IMG/VR virus record: IMGVR_UViG_3300035070_003918
Location: 1-64,000 of that record
Length of the DNA stretch: 64,000 nucleotides
Source of the DNA: a virus
Strand: one strand, 5' to 3'
In this document: piece by piece, positions 46,789 to 55,401 of the stretch
How the letters are laid out: every line of letters starts with the position of its first letter
How positions within the stretch are numbered: the stretch's first letter is position 1
Notes under the pieces: model-generated
Told to the model about the DNA's origin: nothing
Database searches by the model: none
The model's input: the letters and a program-made list of their open reading frames with translations, nothing else
Translations under genes and position numbers: made by a program

Positions 46789-47940
46789 ATGGCTGACCAG
46801 TTCGGCGCGCTGACGCTGCCGCTGGCGGCCACCATGGACGAGCCGATCGGTGACCCGGTGCTCGGGTACATCGGGGCGTTCATGGCCGCGATCATCAACG
46901 ACGTCTGCGCCGACGCGTGGGCCACCCTCAAGCCGCGGCCATCGAGCCACGCGCTGCCGGTGCTGACGGTCGTCTCGAACCAGCCCCAGAAGGGGCGGTT
47001 CAACAGCAACAAACTCCCGGCGCTCTTCCTGTGGCGCCAGCGCGGCACCTACGAGGACCGCTCGCTCGACTGGGTCGAAGAGGCCGGGACGATCCGAGCT
47101 CTGTGGGTGTTCCCGCCCGACCCGCAGGAGAAGAGTGCGCCACGGTTCGCCTTCGCTTCGGCGGTGGCCAAGGCCGTGGCGCTTCGGCTCGCCCGCGGTC
47201 GTGACCCGGCGTGGCAGCTGTCCACCGACGATGATGGCGAAGCGCTCGACGTCGACGTAGACGTCGACTCGATCGCGCTGTCGAAGACGACCGAGGTCAT
47301 CGGCACCACCTACTCGGGGAGCGACCTCGACGGCGTCATCGGCGGCGCCGAGATGGACCCTCGACTCGAGCCGACGATCACCACGGCGGTGGTCTCTGCC
47401 GACCCCGACGACCCCGGCATCCCTGACGCCGGCGACGATGGTCCCGGCGGCACCGAGGTCTACAACATCGACGAGCCGATCGTCTGGACCTTCGTCGACT
47501 GGAACGGTCTCACGCGGACGCGCAGTATGCGCCTCACGCTCGCCAACGGCGGGGAGACGATCGCGCTCGGCGAAGACGTCGCCGAGGTCGTGTCGGTCTA
47601 CATGCCGGCGCAGCTCTCCACGCTCGGCACCTTCACCTTCGGCACGGCGGCCCGCGAAGGACGCGGCACCATCGTGGCTGGGGTGGGCGAGCTTCTCTGT
47701 CCGCCGCGTCTGCGCGAGTGGACGCCCGAGCCCATCGAGATCGTGGTCTACGACGCCGAGGGGCGCGTGGCCGACCGGCTGCAATACGACGCGGTCGGGA
47801 TGACGATCGAGATCCGCGAGCGCGGGCACACGGACTACTCGGTGAACCCGTTCGGCGGCGCCGTCGGCGCTGACGTTGGGATCTACCGCTCAGACTTCCT
47901 CGCATCGGATGCGGGCTTCAGCGACGCCGGCAGCGAGTGA
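46789..47940 (+). CDS. Tail terminator-like protein with extra C-terminal domain
   Basis: 383 aa. Residues 1-200 look like a tail terminator (DPVLGYIGAFMAAIIND, TVVSNQPQKGRFNSNKLPALFLWRQ). After an acidic linker (PDDPGIPDAGDDGPGG), a second domain with YNIDEPIVW, LANGGETIALG, VVSVYMPAQLSTLGTFTFG repeats a domain in the 62231-62803 product. Confidence 0.6.
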   Translation: MADQFGALTLPLAATMDEPIGDPVLGYIGAFMAAIINDVCADAWATLKPRPSSHALPVLTVVSNQPQKGRFNSNKLPALFLWRQRGTYEDRSLDWVEEAGTIRALWVFPPDPQEKSAPRFAFASAVAKAVALRLARGRDPAWQLSTDDDGEALDVDVDVDSIALSKTTEVIGTTYSGSDLDGVIGGAEMDPRLEPTITTAVVSADPDDPGIPDAGDDGPGGTEVYNIDEPIVWTFVDWNGLTRTRSMRLTLANGGETIALGEDVAEVVSVYMPAQLSTLGTFTFGTAAREGRGTIVAGVGELLCPPRLREWTPEPIEIVVYDAEGRVADRLQYDAVGMTIEIRERGHTDYSVNPFGGAVGADVGIYRSDFLASDAGFSDAGSE

Positions 47941-47976
47941 CTCGCCTGTCCGTGACGTCTGCCAGGTGACGATCGC

Positions 47977-48753
47977 ATGAGCAAGGCTTCCAAGCAGGGC
48001 CCGACCCTTCGGGTCTTCCCGAACCCCTACGCCCACCTCGACCACAACGGTCTGCTCGCCGGCATCTGCCCGCAGGGCGAAGAGGTCAGGGACGGCGCGA
48101 CGCTGCCCATCCGGGCCACCGTCGGCTCGAGCTACAAGGTCGTCGACTACGACCCCGGCGAGCCGAGCCCGATCCCTGGTGGTCAGCCGCTCCGCTACTC
48201 GCGGACGAAGATCGAGTGGCAGCACGCGGCTCAGCCGATGGCCGTGCCGTTCTCCGGCGCGCTCGCCGAGTTCTACATCCAGCGCCTTCGGTGCCAGGAG
48301 ATCTTCGAGGTCGTCTCCGACGGTCGAGTGAAGGTCCACCAGCCGACCGGAGCTCCCGTCGAGATGGACCTGATCGACGCGCTCGTCGCCGCCCGCAACC
48401 GAGCGATCGTCGGGCACTTCTCCGCCTACCTACGCGAGCCGCCCACCGAGAAGTGGGCCGCGCAGTTCGAGCCGGACGCCGAGGTCGCGAAGGTCGGCAA
48501 GGCCGAGCTCGACGTGTCGATCGCGAAGATCAGGCAGCGCGTGAATGAGGCCCAGGAGGCCCGCGCTGCGAAGGCCGCCGGCAAGACCATCGCCGCGGCG
48601 GAGAGCCCCAAGGCAACCCCGTTCCCTCTGCGCCCGGCAGTCGTGCACGGAGACAGCGGCGGGCAGTTCGAGCCGAGCGCGCCCGTCGCGATCGGTGGCG
48701 AAGGCGCTCCCAAGACCACCAAGACCACGACCGCCAAGCCGGCGAAGGAGTGA
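47977..48753 (+). CDS. Tail protein preceding the sheath, 258 aa
   Basis: N-terminal RVFPNPYAHLDHNG and a globular region to ~160 with AYLREPPTEKWA, then an Ala/Lys-rich helical C-terminus. In Mu-like clusters a similar gene precedes the sheath; role unknown. Confidence 0.5.
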   Translation: MSKASKQGPTLRVFPNPYAHLDHNGLLAGICPQGEEVRDGATLPIRATVGSSYKVVDYDPGEPSPIPGGQPLRYSRTKIEWQHAAQPMAVPFSGALAEFYIQRLRCQEIFEVVSDGRVKVHQPTGAPVEMDLIDALVAARNRAIVGHFSAYLREPPTEKWAAQFEPDAEVAKVGKAELDVSIAKIRQRVNEAQEARAAKAAGKTIAAAESPKATPFPLRPAVVHGDSGGQFEPSAPVAIGGEGAPKTTKTTTAKPAKE

Positions 48754-48761
48754 GGTAGACC

Positions 48762-50285
48762 ATGGCGAGCATCGTCATCGACGGATACGCCGACAGCGAC
48801 AAGGTCCCGCAGTTCGTCGGTGAGACGAAGTTCGGCGCCGGTCCGATCAACATCCGCACGATCCCGCTCGTCCTCCTGCTCGTGGGCCTCGAGTCCACCG
48901 CGGGCGGGACGATCACCCCCGACGTCGATGTCCTCGACTGCCTCTCCAAGGAGGAGGCGGACACGTACTCCGGCGCCGGCGGCGAGCTCGCTTCGATGGT
49001 GTACGGCGCGATGGACCAGGGTCTCTCGGGCGTGCGCCTGATGATCGCCGCTCCGACCGCCGCCGGCGGCGCCGCTGCTGCGACGGCGACGATCACCATC
49101 ACGGGCACCGCGACCAGCGCCGGGACCTACCGGTACTACGTCGGCGGCGAGCTCGTGGAGGTCACCGTCCCGAGCACCGCGACCACGCCCACCAACGTGG
49201 CCGACGCGATCGTCGCCCGCTTCGCCCAGTTCCCGCGGCTCGTCGCCTCGGCGGCGAACGTGGCCGGCGTCATCACGCTGACGTGCCGCACCCCTACGGT
49301 GCGCGGCAACCAGCTCATCCTCCACCAGGACGTGTCGGATCGGCAGGCGGGCATCACCTCGGCGATCACCGGCGGCGCGAGCGTCACCGGCGGCGGTGTG
49401 AAGTTCACGGGCGGCGCGGGCGTCGAGACGCTCACCACGCTCGCCGCGCTGCTCTACCCAGCCCGCTACCACCGGATGGCGCTGGCGCAGAACGATGCGA
49501 CCTCGCTCGGCGTGTGGGAGACCAACGTCGACAACAAGGCGGGTCCGCTCGAGGGGCGCATGGAGCACGTCGTGATCGCGAGCAACGACGCGATCGGGAC
49601 GGCGACCTCGCTCGCGTCCTCGACCCTCAACAACCACCGCTTCCAGCTCTGCTGGATGCTCAACGCCGAGACGTGGACCTCGCGCATTGCGGCGTGCATG
49701 GCGGCGAAGCGTGCGTCCACCGAACAGAGCCAGCCGAACAGCGGCTACGACGACGTCGTCCTCAAGGGCGTCGCGCCGGCGCGCGCCCGCGGCGACTGGC
49801 CCTCGCGCACCACGCAACAGACGGCGCTCGACTCGGGCGTAACCCCGCTCAAGACGACCGAGGACGGGACTGTCGCGGTGGTCCGCGCGATCACCACGCG
49901 GTGTCTCGACGGCGCGTCGCCGGACTACCGCACGCTCGACACCGCCGAGGCGGTCGTGCCGGACTACGTGCGGGACCGACTGCGTCTCGTGTGGGAGACG
50001 GAGTTCAAGCCGGCGAACCCGTGGGTGCAGCCCGACCCCGGAGACGGCGAGGCGCCGGTCGAAGAGGGCGTCGCCACTCCGTTCACCTGGAACAAGCGGG
50101 TCAAGCTCGAGCTGCAGACCATGCAGAGCGAGAAGATCCTCACCCAGGTCGAGCTCGCTGCGAACGAGCCCGTCTCCGAGTTCAACACCGCCGCCAAGCG
50201 GATCATGAGCGCCGTCACGGTGGTGCCGCTCCCGATCCAGCACGCGATCGGGGTCAGCGTCAGGCAGTCGCAAGTCTCGGCCTGA
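48762..50285 (+). CDS. Contractile tail sheath protein (Mu gpL-like)
   Basis: 507 aa. DKVPQFVGETKFGAGPINI and RTIPLVLLLVGLESTAGG at the start, a Gly/Thr-rich inserted domain at ~110-220, RYHRMALAQNDATSLG and the conserved C-terminal subunit-interlocking strand (PLPIQHAIGVSVRQSQ). It forms the contractile sheath around the tube. Confidence 0.9.
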   Translation: MASIVIDGYADSDKVPQFVGETKFGAGPINIRTIPLVLLLVGLESTAGGTITPDVDVLDCLSKEEADTYSGAGGELASMVYGAMDQGLSGVRLMIAAPTAAGGAAAATATITITGTATSAGTYRYYVGGELVEVTVPSTATTPTNVADAIVARFAQFPRLVASAANVAGVITLTCRTPTVRGNQLILHQDVSDRQAGITSAITGGASVTGGGVKFTGGAGVETLTTLAALLYPARYHRMALAQNDATSLGVWETNVDNKAGPLEGRMEHVVIASNDAIGTATSLASSTLNNHRFQLCWMLNAETWTSRIAACMAAKRASTEQSQPNSGYDDVVLKGVAPARARGDWPSRTTQQTALDSGVTPLKTTEDGTVAVVRAITTRCLDGASPDYRTLDTAEAVVPDYVRDRLRLVWETEFKPANPWVQPDPGDGEAPVEEGVATPFTWNKRVKLELQTMQSEKILTQVELAANEPVSEFNTAAKRIMSAVTVVPLPIQHAIGVSVRQSQVSA

Positions 50286-50305
50286 GCTGAGCGCGCAGCA
50301 GTCGT

Positions 50306-50331
50306 AATGGGCGCGCTCGACGCGCGCCATT
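50306..50331 (+). terminator. GC-rich hairpin between sheath and tube genes
   Basis: AATGG(G)CGCGC / GCGCGCCATT, 10 base pairs with one bulge and a 5-nt loop, in the 91-bp gap after the sheath gene. No U-tract, so perhaps a processing or partial attenuation element that lowers tube relative to sheath expression. Confidence 0.35.
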
Positions 50332-50376
50332 CCTAGGCCCTGTACCCATTGCGGACGGCGCCGAAAGGACACCTCC

Positions 50377-50751
50377 ATGGCCAAGATCAAGCGCGCCGAG
50401 ATTTACATCAAGGGCAAGAAGGTCGGCGTCGCCGGCAACAACTCCCTGTCCTTCAACAACAACACGGAGCGCCAGCACGGCACCGACGGCATCGTCGGCG
50501 GCACGGACGGTAACCCGGAGTACGACCTCGAGTTCGACCACGTCGTGACCGAGAACTGGGACGGGGCGCAGCAGTACATTCTCGACGCCATCGACAACCA
50601 GGAGGAGGTCGTCATGGTCTACCGCATGGGGTCGAAGGTGAAGCAGGGCCCGTACAAGTGCCAGTCGGGCCGGTTCTCGTCCGAGCCGCAGCGCGGCACG
50701 ATGACGGGCAACACGCGCTGGATCAACGTCGGCGTGGTCAAGACCGCGTGA
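50377..50751 (+). CDS. Tail tube protein
   Basis: 124 aa, well-formed SD (AAAGGAC). KRAEIYIKGKKVGVAGNNSLSFNNN, ERQHGTDGIVGGT and YDLEFDHVVTENWD are typical of contractile tail tubes (Mu gpM-like). Located directly after the sheath. Confidence 0.88.
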   Translation: MAKIKRAEIYIKGKKVGVAGNNSLSFNNNTERQHGTDGIVGGTDGNPEYDLEFDHVVTENWDGAQQYILDAIDNQEEVVMVYRMGSKVKQGPYKCQSGRFSSEPQRGTMTGNTRWINVGVVKTA

Positions 50752-51323
50752 AGTGGGCATCGCTCACCAGGGGTCGGCTCGCGCGCAAGCGCGGCGTGGA
50801 GCTGACCCCGCTCGACGCCGACAAGCCTCTGCTCATCGACTTCCGCATCCTCGACGGCAACGACCACGGTCGGATCCTCGAGTACGCCGCCCAGTTCGCG
50901 CTGTCGCGGCACGTGCAGGCCAAGGACGGAGAGGGCGCCTACGAGTTCGGCAAGGACGTGATGACGGTGCTCCTGGCGGTCACGGACCCCGAGAGCAGCG
51001 ACGAGAAGCCGGAGCAGTTCTTCGGGTCGGTCGCCGAGGTGTTCCAGGCGCTCGACCACGATCGCATCGTGACGCTCGCTCGGCAGCAGCGCTTCTTCCA
51101 GGACACCACGTCGCCGTTCCCGTTCGCGCTGACGAACGAGGAGTTCTCCGCGAAGGTCATCGAGATCGCGACCGCCGAAGAGGGCGACGATGACCCTTTC
51201 GAGAAATGGCCGCTGGCCATGCAACGGAGCTTCGTGCGTTCTTTGGCCAGCCGGTTCTTGCGCTCACTCGAGCTCAGCTCGACTACTTCTTTCGCCGCCG
51301 AGCCAGGTACCAAGCTCAGCTGA
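50748..51323 (+). CDS. Tail assembly chaperone, unshifted form
   Basis: 191 aa from GTG (GTGA overlap with tube). KPLLIDFRILDGNDHGRILEYAA and FALTNEEFSAKVIEIATAEEG fit tail chaperones between tube and tape measure. The 0-frame tail after F151 is poor in character compared with the -1 frame, which suggests frameshifting. Confidence 0.75.
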   Translation: MKWASLTRGRLARKRGVELTPLDADKPLLIDFRILDGNDHGRILEYAAQFALSRHVQAKDGEGAYEFGKDVMTVLLAVTDPESSDEKPEQFFGSVAEVFQALDHDRIVTLARQQRFFQDTTSPFPFALTNEEFSAKVIEIATAEEGDDDPFEKWPLAMQRSFVRSLASRFLRSLELSSTTSFAAEPGTKLS

Positions 51324-51358
51324 ACGAAGCGGCGCAGCGAGCGATCCAGCAACGCTGA
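50748..51358 (+). CDS. Tail assembly chaperone fusion made by -1 frameshift
   Basis: Ribosomes slipping back one base on CCCTTTC (51194-51200) continue as REMAAGHATELRAFFGQPVL and then LTRAQLDYFFRRRARYQAQ to a TGA at 51356-51358. This gives 203 aa. The -1 tail has much better coding character than the 0-frame tail. Equivalent to gpG/gpGT of lambda and gp41/42 of Mu. Confidence 0.72.
51194..51200 (+). promoter_or_regulatory. -1 frameshift slippery heptamer CCCTTTC
   Basis: Perfect X-XXY-YYZ pattern in register (C CCT TTC in frame 0). Downstream sequence is GC-rich and could fold, which is usual for frameshift stimulation. Confidence 0.72.
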
Positions 51359-51368
51359 AGCGAGGTCG

Positions 51369-52004
51369 ATGATGGCGGACCCGCGCGTGACCTCGCTTCG
51401 CCGCATGCTCGGCACCGCCGACGTACGCAGCGCCAAAGCCGACGCGGCGCCGCCCAAGACGGTTGCGACCCCGGCCGACGTGTTCTTCGTCCCTCCTTCG
51501 TCGTTCTCCGACGAGTGGGAGCGCAAGCCTTCGGAGCCCGTTGAGATGGGCATGAGGCTGGCGTCCGTGCAGACGATCGACGAGGCGATCCGAATGGCTT
51601 CCCGCGCCGCGTGGGAAGGTCACCCGGAGCCCGGCGAAGCGAAGGCGCGCGAGGAGCTGTTCACCCAAGAGGTCATGGTCAACGTGCTGTCCCGCACGCT
51701 GACGGACCCCCGCGATCGGAGCCTGCTCTACTTCGCGACTGCCCCCGAGGCGCAGTGTCGTTTGGCGCTGTCGTCCGGGGGTATTCGTGCGTTGTGGGAA
51801 CGGCTCGAGCGGCTCATGGTGGCGACGAGCCCGCTGTCTCCAGAGGTGACCGACGCCGAGGTGGAGATCCTTGGCAGGGTGGTCACGGGCGAACTGCTCA
51901 GGCGGCTGAGCAAGACCCACGAGGCGCGCGCGCGACGGATGCTCGGGGCGATCCTGATGGAGCTGATGCAGCTCCTGCCGGACGCATTCGACAAGCGGGC
52001 GTGA
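51369..52004 (+). CDS. Tail-region protein, 211 aa
   Basis: ATG with GCGAGG upstream. Mostly helical (TIDEAIRMASRAAWEG, RALWERLERLMVA, RVVTGELLRRLSKTHEARAR). Between the chaperone and tape measure; possibly a second chaperone component. Role unknown. Confidence 0.5.
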   Translation: MMADPRVTSLRRMLGTADVRSAKADAAPPKTVATPADVFFVPPSSFSDEWERKPSEPVEMGMRLASVQTIDEAIRMASRAAWEGHPEPGEAKAREELFTQEVMVNVLSRTLTDPRDRSLLYFATAPEAQCRLALSSGGIRALWERLERLMVATSPLSPEVTDAEVEILGRVVTGELLRRLSKTHEARARRMLGAILMELMQLLPDAFDKRA

Positions 52005-52011
52005 CCAACGA

Positions 52012-54495
52012 ATGTCCGAAGTAACGATCCTGATCCGAGCCGCGGCGGACCCTTCGCTGCGCAACGCGTTTCGCCCGCTCGAGGAGAGCGTGCGGCGCGC
52101 GCGGAGCATGGTCGCTCGCGAAGTGCAGGGCATGGAGCAGGACCGCTCCGGCTCCGTGCGTCGCGCGTCCTCTGCCGAGACCTCGGCGATCAACCAGCTG
52201 CGCCGCGATCGCGAACGCGCGAACCAGTCGATCCTGCAGGCCCAGCGCAAGCTCGCACAGGACGAGCTCCGGGTCTTCGACCAGGCGCTGGCGTCGAAGG
52301 AGCGCGCGCGCCAGGCGGACATCCGAGCGTCGGAGTCCGCGACGCGCGACGCCGTGCGGCGATCGAAGACCGAAGCCGACGCGAAGATCCGGGAGGACCA
52401 GCGCGTCCACCGCGCGCGGCTGCGCGAGTTCGACGATCGTCTTCGGTCCTCGTCTCGGGCGAGGGCCACTGAGGAGCGGGAGATCCTCCGAGATTCGAGG
52501 GCCAACGACCGGCAGTCGATGCGCGATGGTCGTCGTTCGGGCAACGAGCGCTTCCAGCGCATTCGCGAGGGAGCCTACGGCGTCCGACAGGATATGGGCG
52601 CCATTGGGCGCGCTGGCCTCGGCTTCTCTCGCGGCATGCTCGAGGGCGCCGGCGTCGACACGTCGATCGGCAGCGTCTACGGGCGGAGCGTCGAGCTCGA
52701 GCGCCGCGCCACCGACCTGTCGAACTCTGGGTACAACCAGAACGACCCGAGGAACAACCAGCGCCGGGACCCGGCAGAGCTCTCGAAGCTGATCAAGGAG
52801 TCGGCTGACTCCAACGCCTATGGCCGCGTAGAGACCGCTGCAGGTCTCCAGGCCTTCGTCGCCAAGACGGGCGACCTCCAGACCGGTCTGGACATCATGA
52901 AGGAGCTCGGCAAGGTCGCGAAGGCCACGGGTACCGACATGAACGACATGCTCGACGCTGCCGGCGACGTGTCCAACGGCCTCGGCGAGAACTTCGCTGG
53001 CAATCGCGGACAGACCATCATCAACACGATGAAGGGCTTTGCTGGGCAGGGGAAGGTCGGCGCGGTCGAGATCAAGGACCTCGCGACGCAGATGGCCAAG
53101 CTCAGCGCGGCGAGCGGAGCGTTCGAGGGCAAGCCCGAAGAGATCATGGCCACGATGGGTGGCCTCGCGCAGATGAGCCGCAAGCTGGGAGGTTCCGCCA
53201 CCGCGACGCAAGCAGCGACCAGCGTGTTGTCGATGGTCAACACGCTGAAGACGCCAGCGCGCATGAACCAGTTCAAGGAGTTCGGCGTCGACATCCTCAA
53301 CGAGAAGACGGGGATGCTCCGCAACCCGGAGGAGATCATCCTCGACTCCATCGAGAAGGCCGGGACGGACCCGGCGAACCTCAAGAAGATGTGGGCCAAC
53401 ACCGGCGGCGCGCGCGCGGTCGAAGGCTTCGCCACGACGTACCGTCGGGCGCGCGGCACGGTGTTGGACAAGGGCGGAAGCGACGACGAGGCGAACGCCG
53501 CTGGGCGCGCCGCTGTGAAGGAAGCCTTCGCGTCGTTCCGCAAGGCAGCGCTCAACGACGAGGAGATCAACGCCTCCTTCGCTGCCCGCATGGGCAACAC
53601 GGACTCCCGCGCTCAGCTCCAAAACAACCGGATGGAGGACGTCGCGCAGCGCATCGGCGACAAGCTCCTGCCCGCGCTCGAGAAGCTCGCCCCCCTGATC
53701 GAGAGGATCGTGGACGCCTTCGGTGGAATGGTCGCTTGGGCGGCCGAGAACCCGATGATGGCTGTCGTGGCTGCGCTCGTCGCGAGCGTCGGCAAGGCAG
53801 CGATCACCTCCGCGGTGAGCGAGGCGCTCAAGAACGCGATCATGCGGTCCACTGCAGGCGGTGCAGCTGGCGGAGTTCCAGGAGCACCAGGCGGCGGGGG
53901 TGGCGGCGGGCTTCTGCCGGCGCTGGCGCCTATGGCAGCAGTCATCGGAGCGGGCCTCGCGTTCGACCAATACTCCAAGCTCGAGGCCGAGGGCGGCATC
54001 GACGCCGTGACGGGCGGCGGCATCGAAAAGGAACTGGCACAAGGCTCCGAGCTCGACCGCCGGATCGCTGCAGTGAAGTCCGGCGACGTCGACTACCTCG
54101 AGCGGCTTCGCGAGACGAAGTACCTTCAAGCCGGCTTCAGCGGCAAGAAGCAGTTCGACGAGATGGGCGGAGCCGACATGATGGCGGCGATGGGGTTTGC
54201 GGACCCAGGCGCCGACATCACCGGCGATATCGAAGCGGCCAAGTCGTTCAACAAGGCTCGCGCGGTCAACGCGCAGCCCGAACTCGTGGCGAAGATGGGC
54301 GAGGCGATTGCGGTTCCCGCCGGCGCGGCCAAGCCGCAGGCGCTCACCAAGGACGACGTCGCGGGAGCGATGGACCAATCGCTGCGCGGCGCGCTCGCGA
54401 CCACCCTCAACGTGAACGTCACGAACATGCCGGCGGCCGGCGGTCCGTTCGTTGACCCGAGCGGCATCGATGACGGCGGGGTCGAGCTCGAATGA
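52012..54495 (+). CDS. Tape measure protein
   Basis: 827 aa. N-terminal coiled coil rich in Arg/Glu (~1-170), central conserved region with FVAKTGDLQTGLDIMKELGKVAKATGTDMND and MGGLAQMSRKLGGSATATQAA, and a C-terminal region with hydrophobic segments (AVVAALVASVGKAAITSAVSEAL, LLPALAPMAAVIGAGLAFD). It sets tail length and helps DNA entry. Confidence 0.9.
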   Translation: MSEVTILIRAAADPSLRNAFRPLEESVRRARSMVAREVQGMEQDRSGSVRRASSAETSAINQLRRDRERANQSILQAQRKLAQDELRVFDQALASKERARQADIRASESATRDAVRRSKTEADAKIREDQRVHRARLREFDDRLRSSSRARATEEREILRDSRANDRQSMRDGRRSGNERFQRIREGAYGVRQDMGAIGRAGLGFSRGMLEGAGVDTSIGSVYGRSVELERRATDLSNSGYNQNDPRNNQRRDPAELSKLIKESADSNAYGRVETAAGLQAFVAKTGDLQTGLDIMKELGKVAKATGTDMNDMLDAAGDVSNGLGENFAGNRGQTIINTMKGFAGQGKVGAVEIKDLATQMAKLSAASGAFEGKPEEIMATMGGLAQMSRKLGGSATATQAATSVLSMVNTLKTPARMNQFKEFGVDILNEKTGMLRNPEEIILDSIEKAGTDPANLKKMWANTGGARAVEGFATTYRRARGTVLDKGGSDDEANAAGRAAVKEAFASFRKAALNDEEINASFAARMGNTDSRAQLQNNRMEDVAQRIGDKLLPALEKLAPLIERIVDAFGGMVAWAAENPMMAVVAALVASVGKAAITSAVSEALKNAIMRSTAGGAAGGVPGAPGGGGGGGLLPALAPMAAVIGAGLAFDQYSKLEAEGGIDAVTGGGIEKELAQGSELDRRIAAVKSGDVDYLERLRETKYLQAGFSGKKQFDEMGGADMMAAMGFADPGADITGDIEAAKSFNKARAVNAQPELVAKMGEAIAVPAGAAKPQALTKDDVAGAMDQSLRGALATTLNVNVTNMPAAGGPFVDPSGIDDGGVELE

Positions 54496-54504
54496 GGATG
54501 GGTC

Positions 54505-55401
54505 ATGCCGGCGTTCGATGACCTCAAGAGCGCGGCCTTCGATGGCGTGTCTTTCTCCGTGTCGCGGTACTCGATCAAGGGTGGGCAGCGAGATCACGTG
54601 CACGAGTTCCCGCACGCGCCTGGTGGGCTCGCCGAGCTTCTCGGGCGCAAGCCCTACCTGATCGAGATGGAGGCGGACTTCTCGGAGAACGACCGCTTCC
54701 GGCCCAACGCGTGGTCGCAGACGCTGCCCGAGCTTCGCCAGAAGTTCGAGCGCGGCGTCCGTTCCGACCTCTACGTGCCGACGCTCGGCACCATCGAGCG
54801 CGCGTACTGCGTCGACTGGGACCAGACCTTCAACTCGCGACGGCGGGATGGCGAGATCACACGCTTCGTGTTCCGCGAGGACATGCAGCAGCTCGACCTG
54901 GCTCAAGAGCAGGTCACGATCCAGTATCAGAGCGTCAACGCTCAGATCGGGGACCTGTCCTTCCTCATCGATGAGGAGGAGCTCGACCCCGACTTCTTCT
55001 CGGCGGTGATGACGGCGGCCACCGACCTCGTGGCGGTCGTCGACTCGGCGGAGCTGCAGGGCAACCTGCTGGCCTCGAAGGCTGAGGGGCTCGCGGCAGC
55101 CTGCCGGATGGTCGACGAGACGGTGGCCGACATCAAAGAAGCACCGCACCACAAGGTGGCTCGAGCGGTGCGCGACCTCGGCGCCACGGCTGTGGCGATC
55201 CACCAGGACGTGCTCCGCAAGCTCGGACCGACGTTCCTGTTCACCGTGCCGTCCGTGATGAGCATCACCGACATCTCGCGCGCCATGTATGGCGACGCTG
55301 AGCACCAGATCGAGCTGCTCATGCTCAACGGTCTCGAGGACCCGTACACGGTCCTGCCGGGCACGGTGGTCAAGGGCTACTTCGGCGACCGGCTGGGCTG
55401 A
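54505..55401 (+). CDS. Mu gpN-like DNA circularisation / baseplate protein
   Basis: 298 aa. DDLKSAAFDGVSFSVSRYSIKGGQRD, HEFPHAPGGLAELLGRKPYLIEM and PTLGTIERAYCVDWDQTF match the DNA circulation (Mu N) family; the rest is helical and ends with FLFTVPSVMSITDISRAMYG, a LysM-like tail. Baseplate hub linker. Confidence 0.82.
   Translation: MPAFDDLKSAAFDGVSFSVSRYSIKGGQRDHVHEFPHAPGGLAELLGRKPYLIEMEADFSENDRFRPNAWSQTLPELRQKFERGVRSDLYVPTLGTIERAYCVDWDQTFNSRRRDGEITRFVFREDMQQLDLAQEQVTIQYQSVNAQIGDLSFLIDEEELDPDFFSAVMTAATDLVAVVDSAELQGNLLASKAEGLAAACRMVDETVADIKEAPHHKVARAVRDLGATAVAIHQDVLRKLGPTFLFTVPSVMSITDISRAMYGDAEHQIELLMLNGLEDPYTVLPGTVVKGYFGDRLG

Noticed and set aside
51898-55305. Very long open frame on the minus strand (1135 aa) across the tape measure and neighbouring genes
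   Set aside because: It is antisense to clear tail genes; long antisense frames are common at this GC content. The protein is Arg/His/Leu-rich with no domain.
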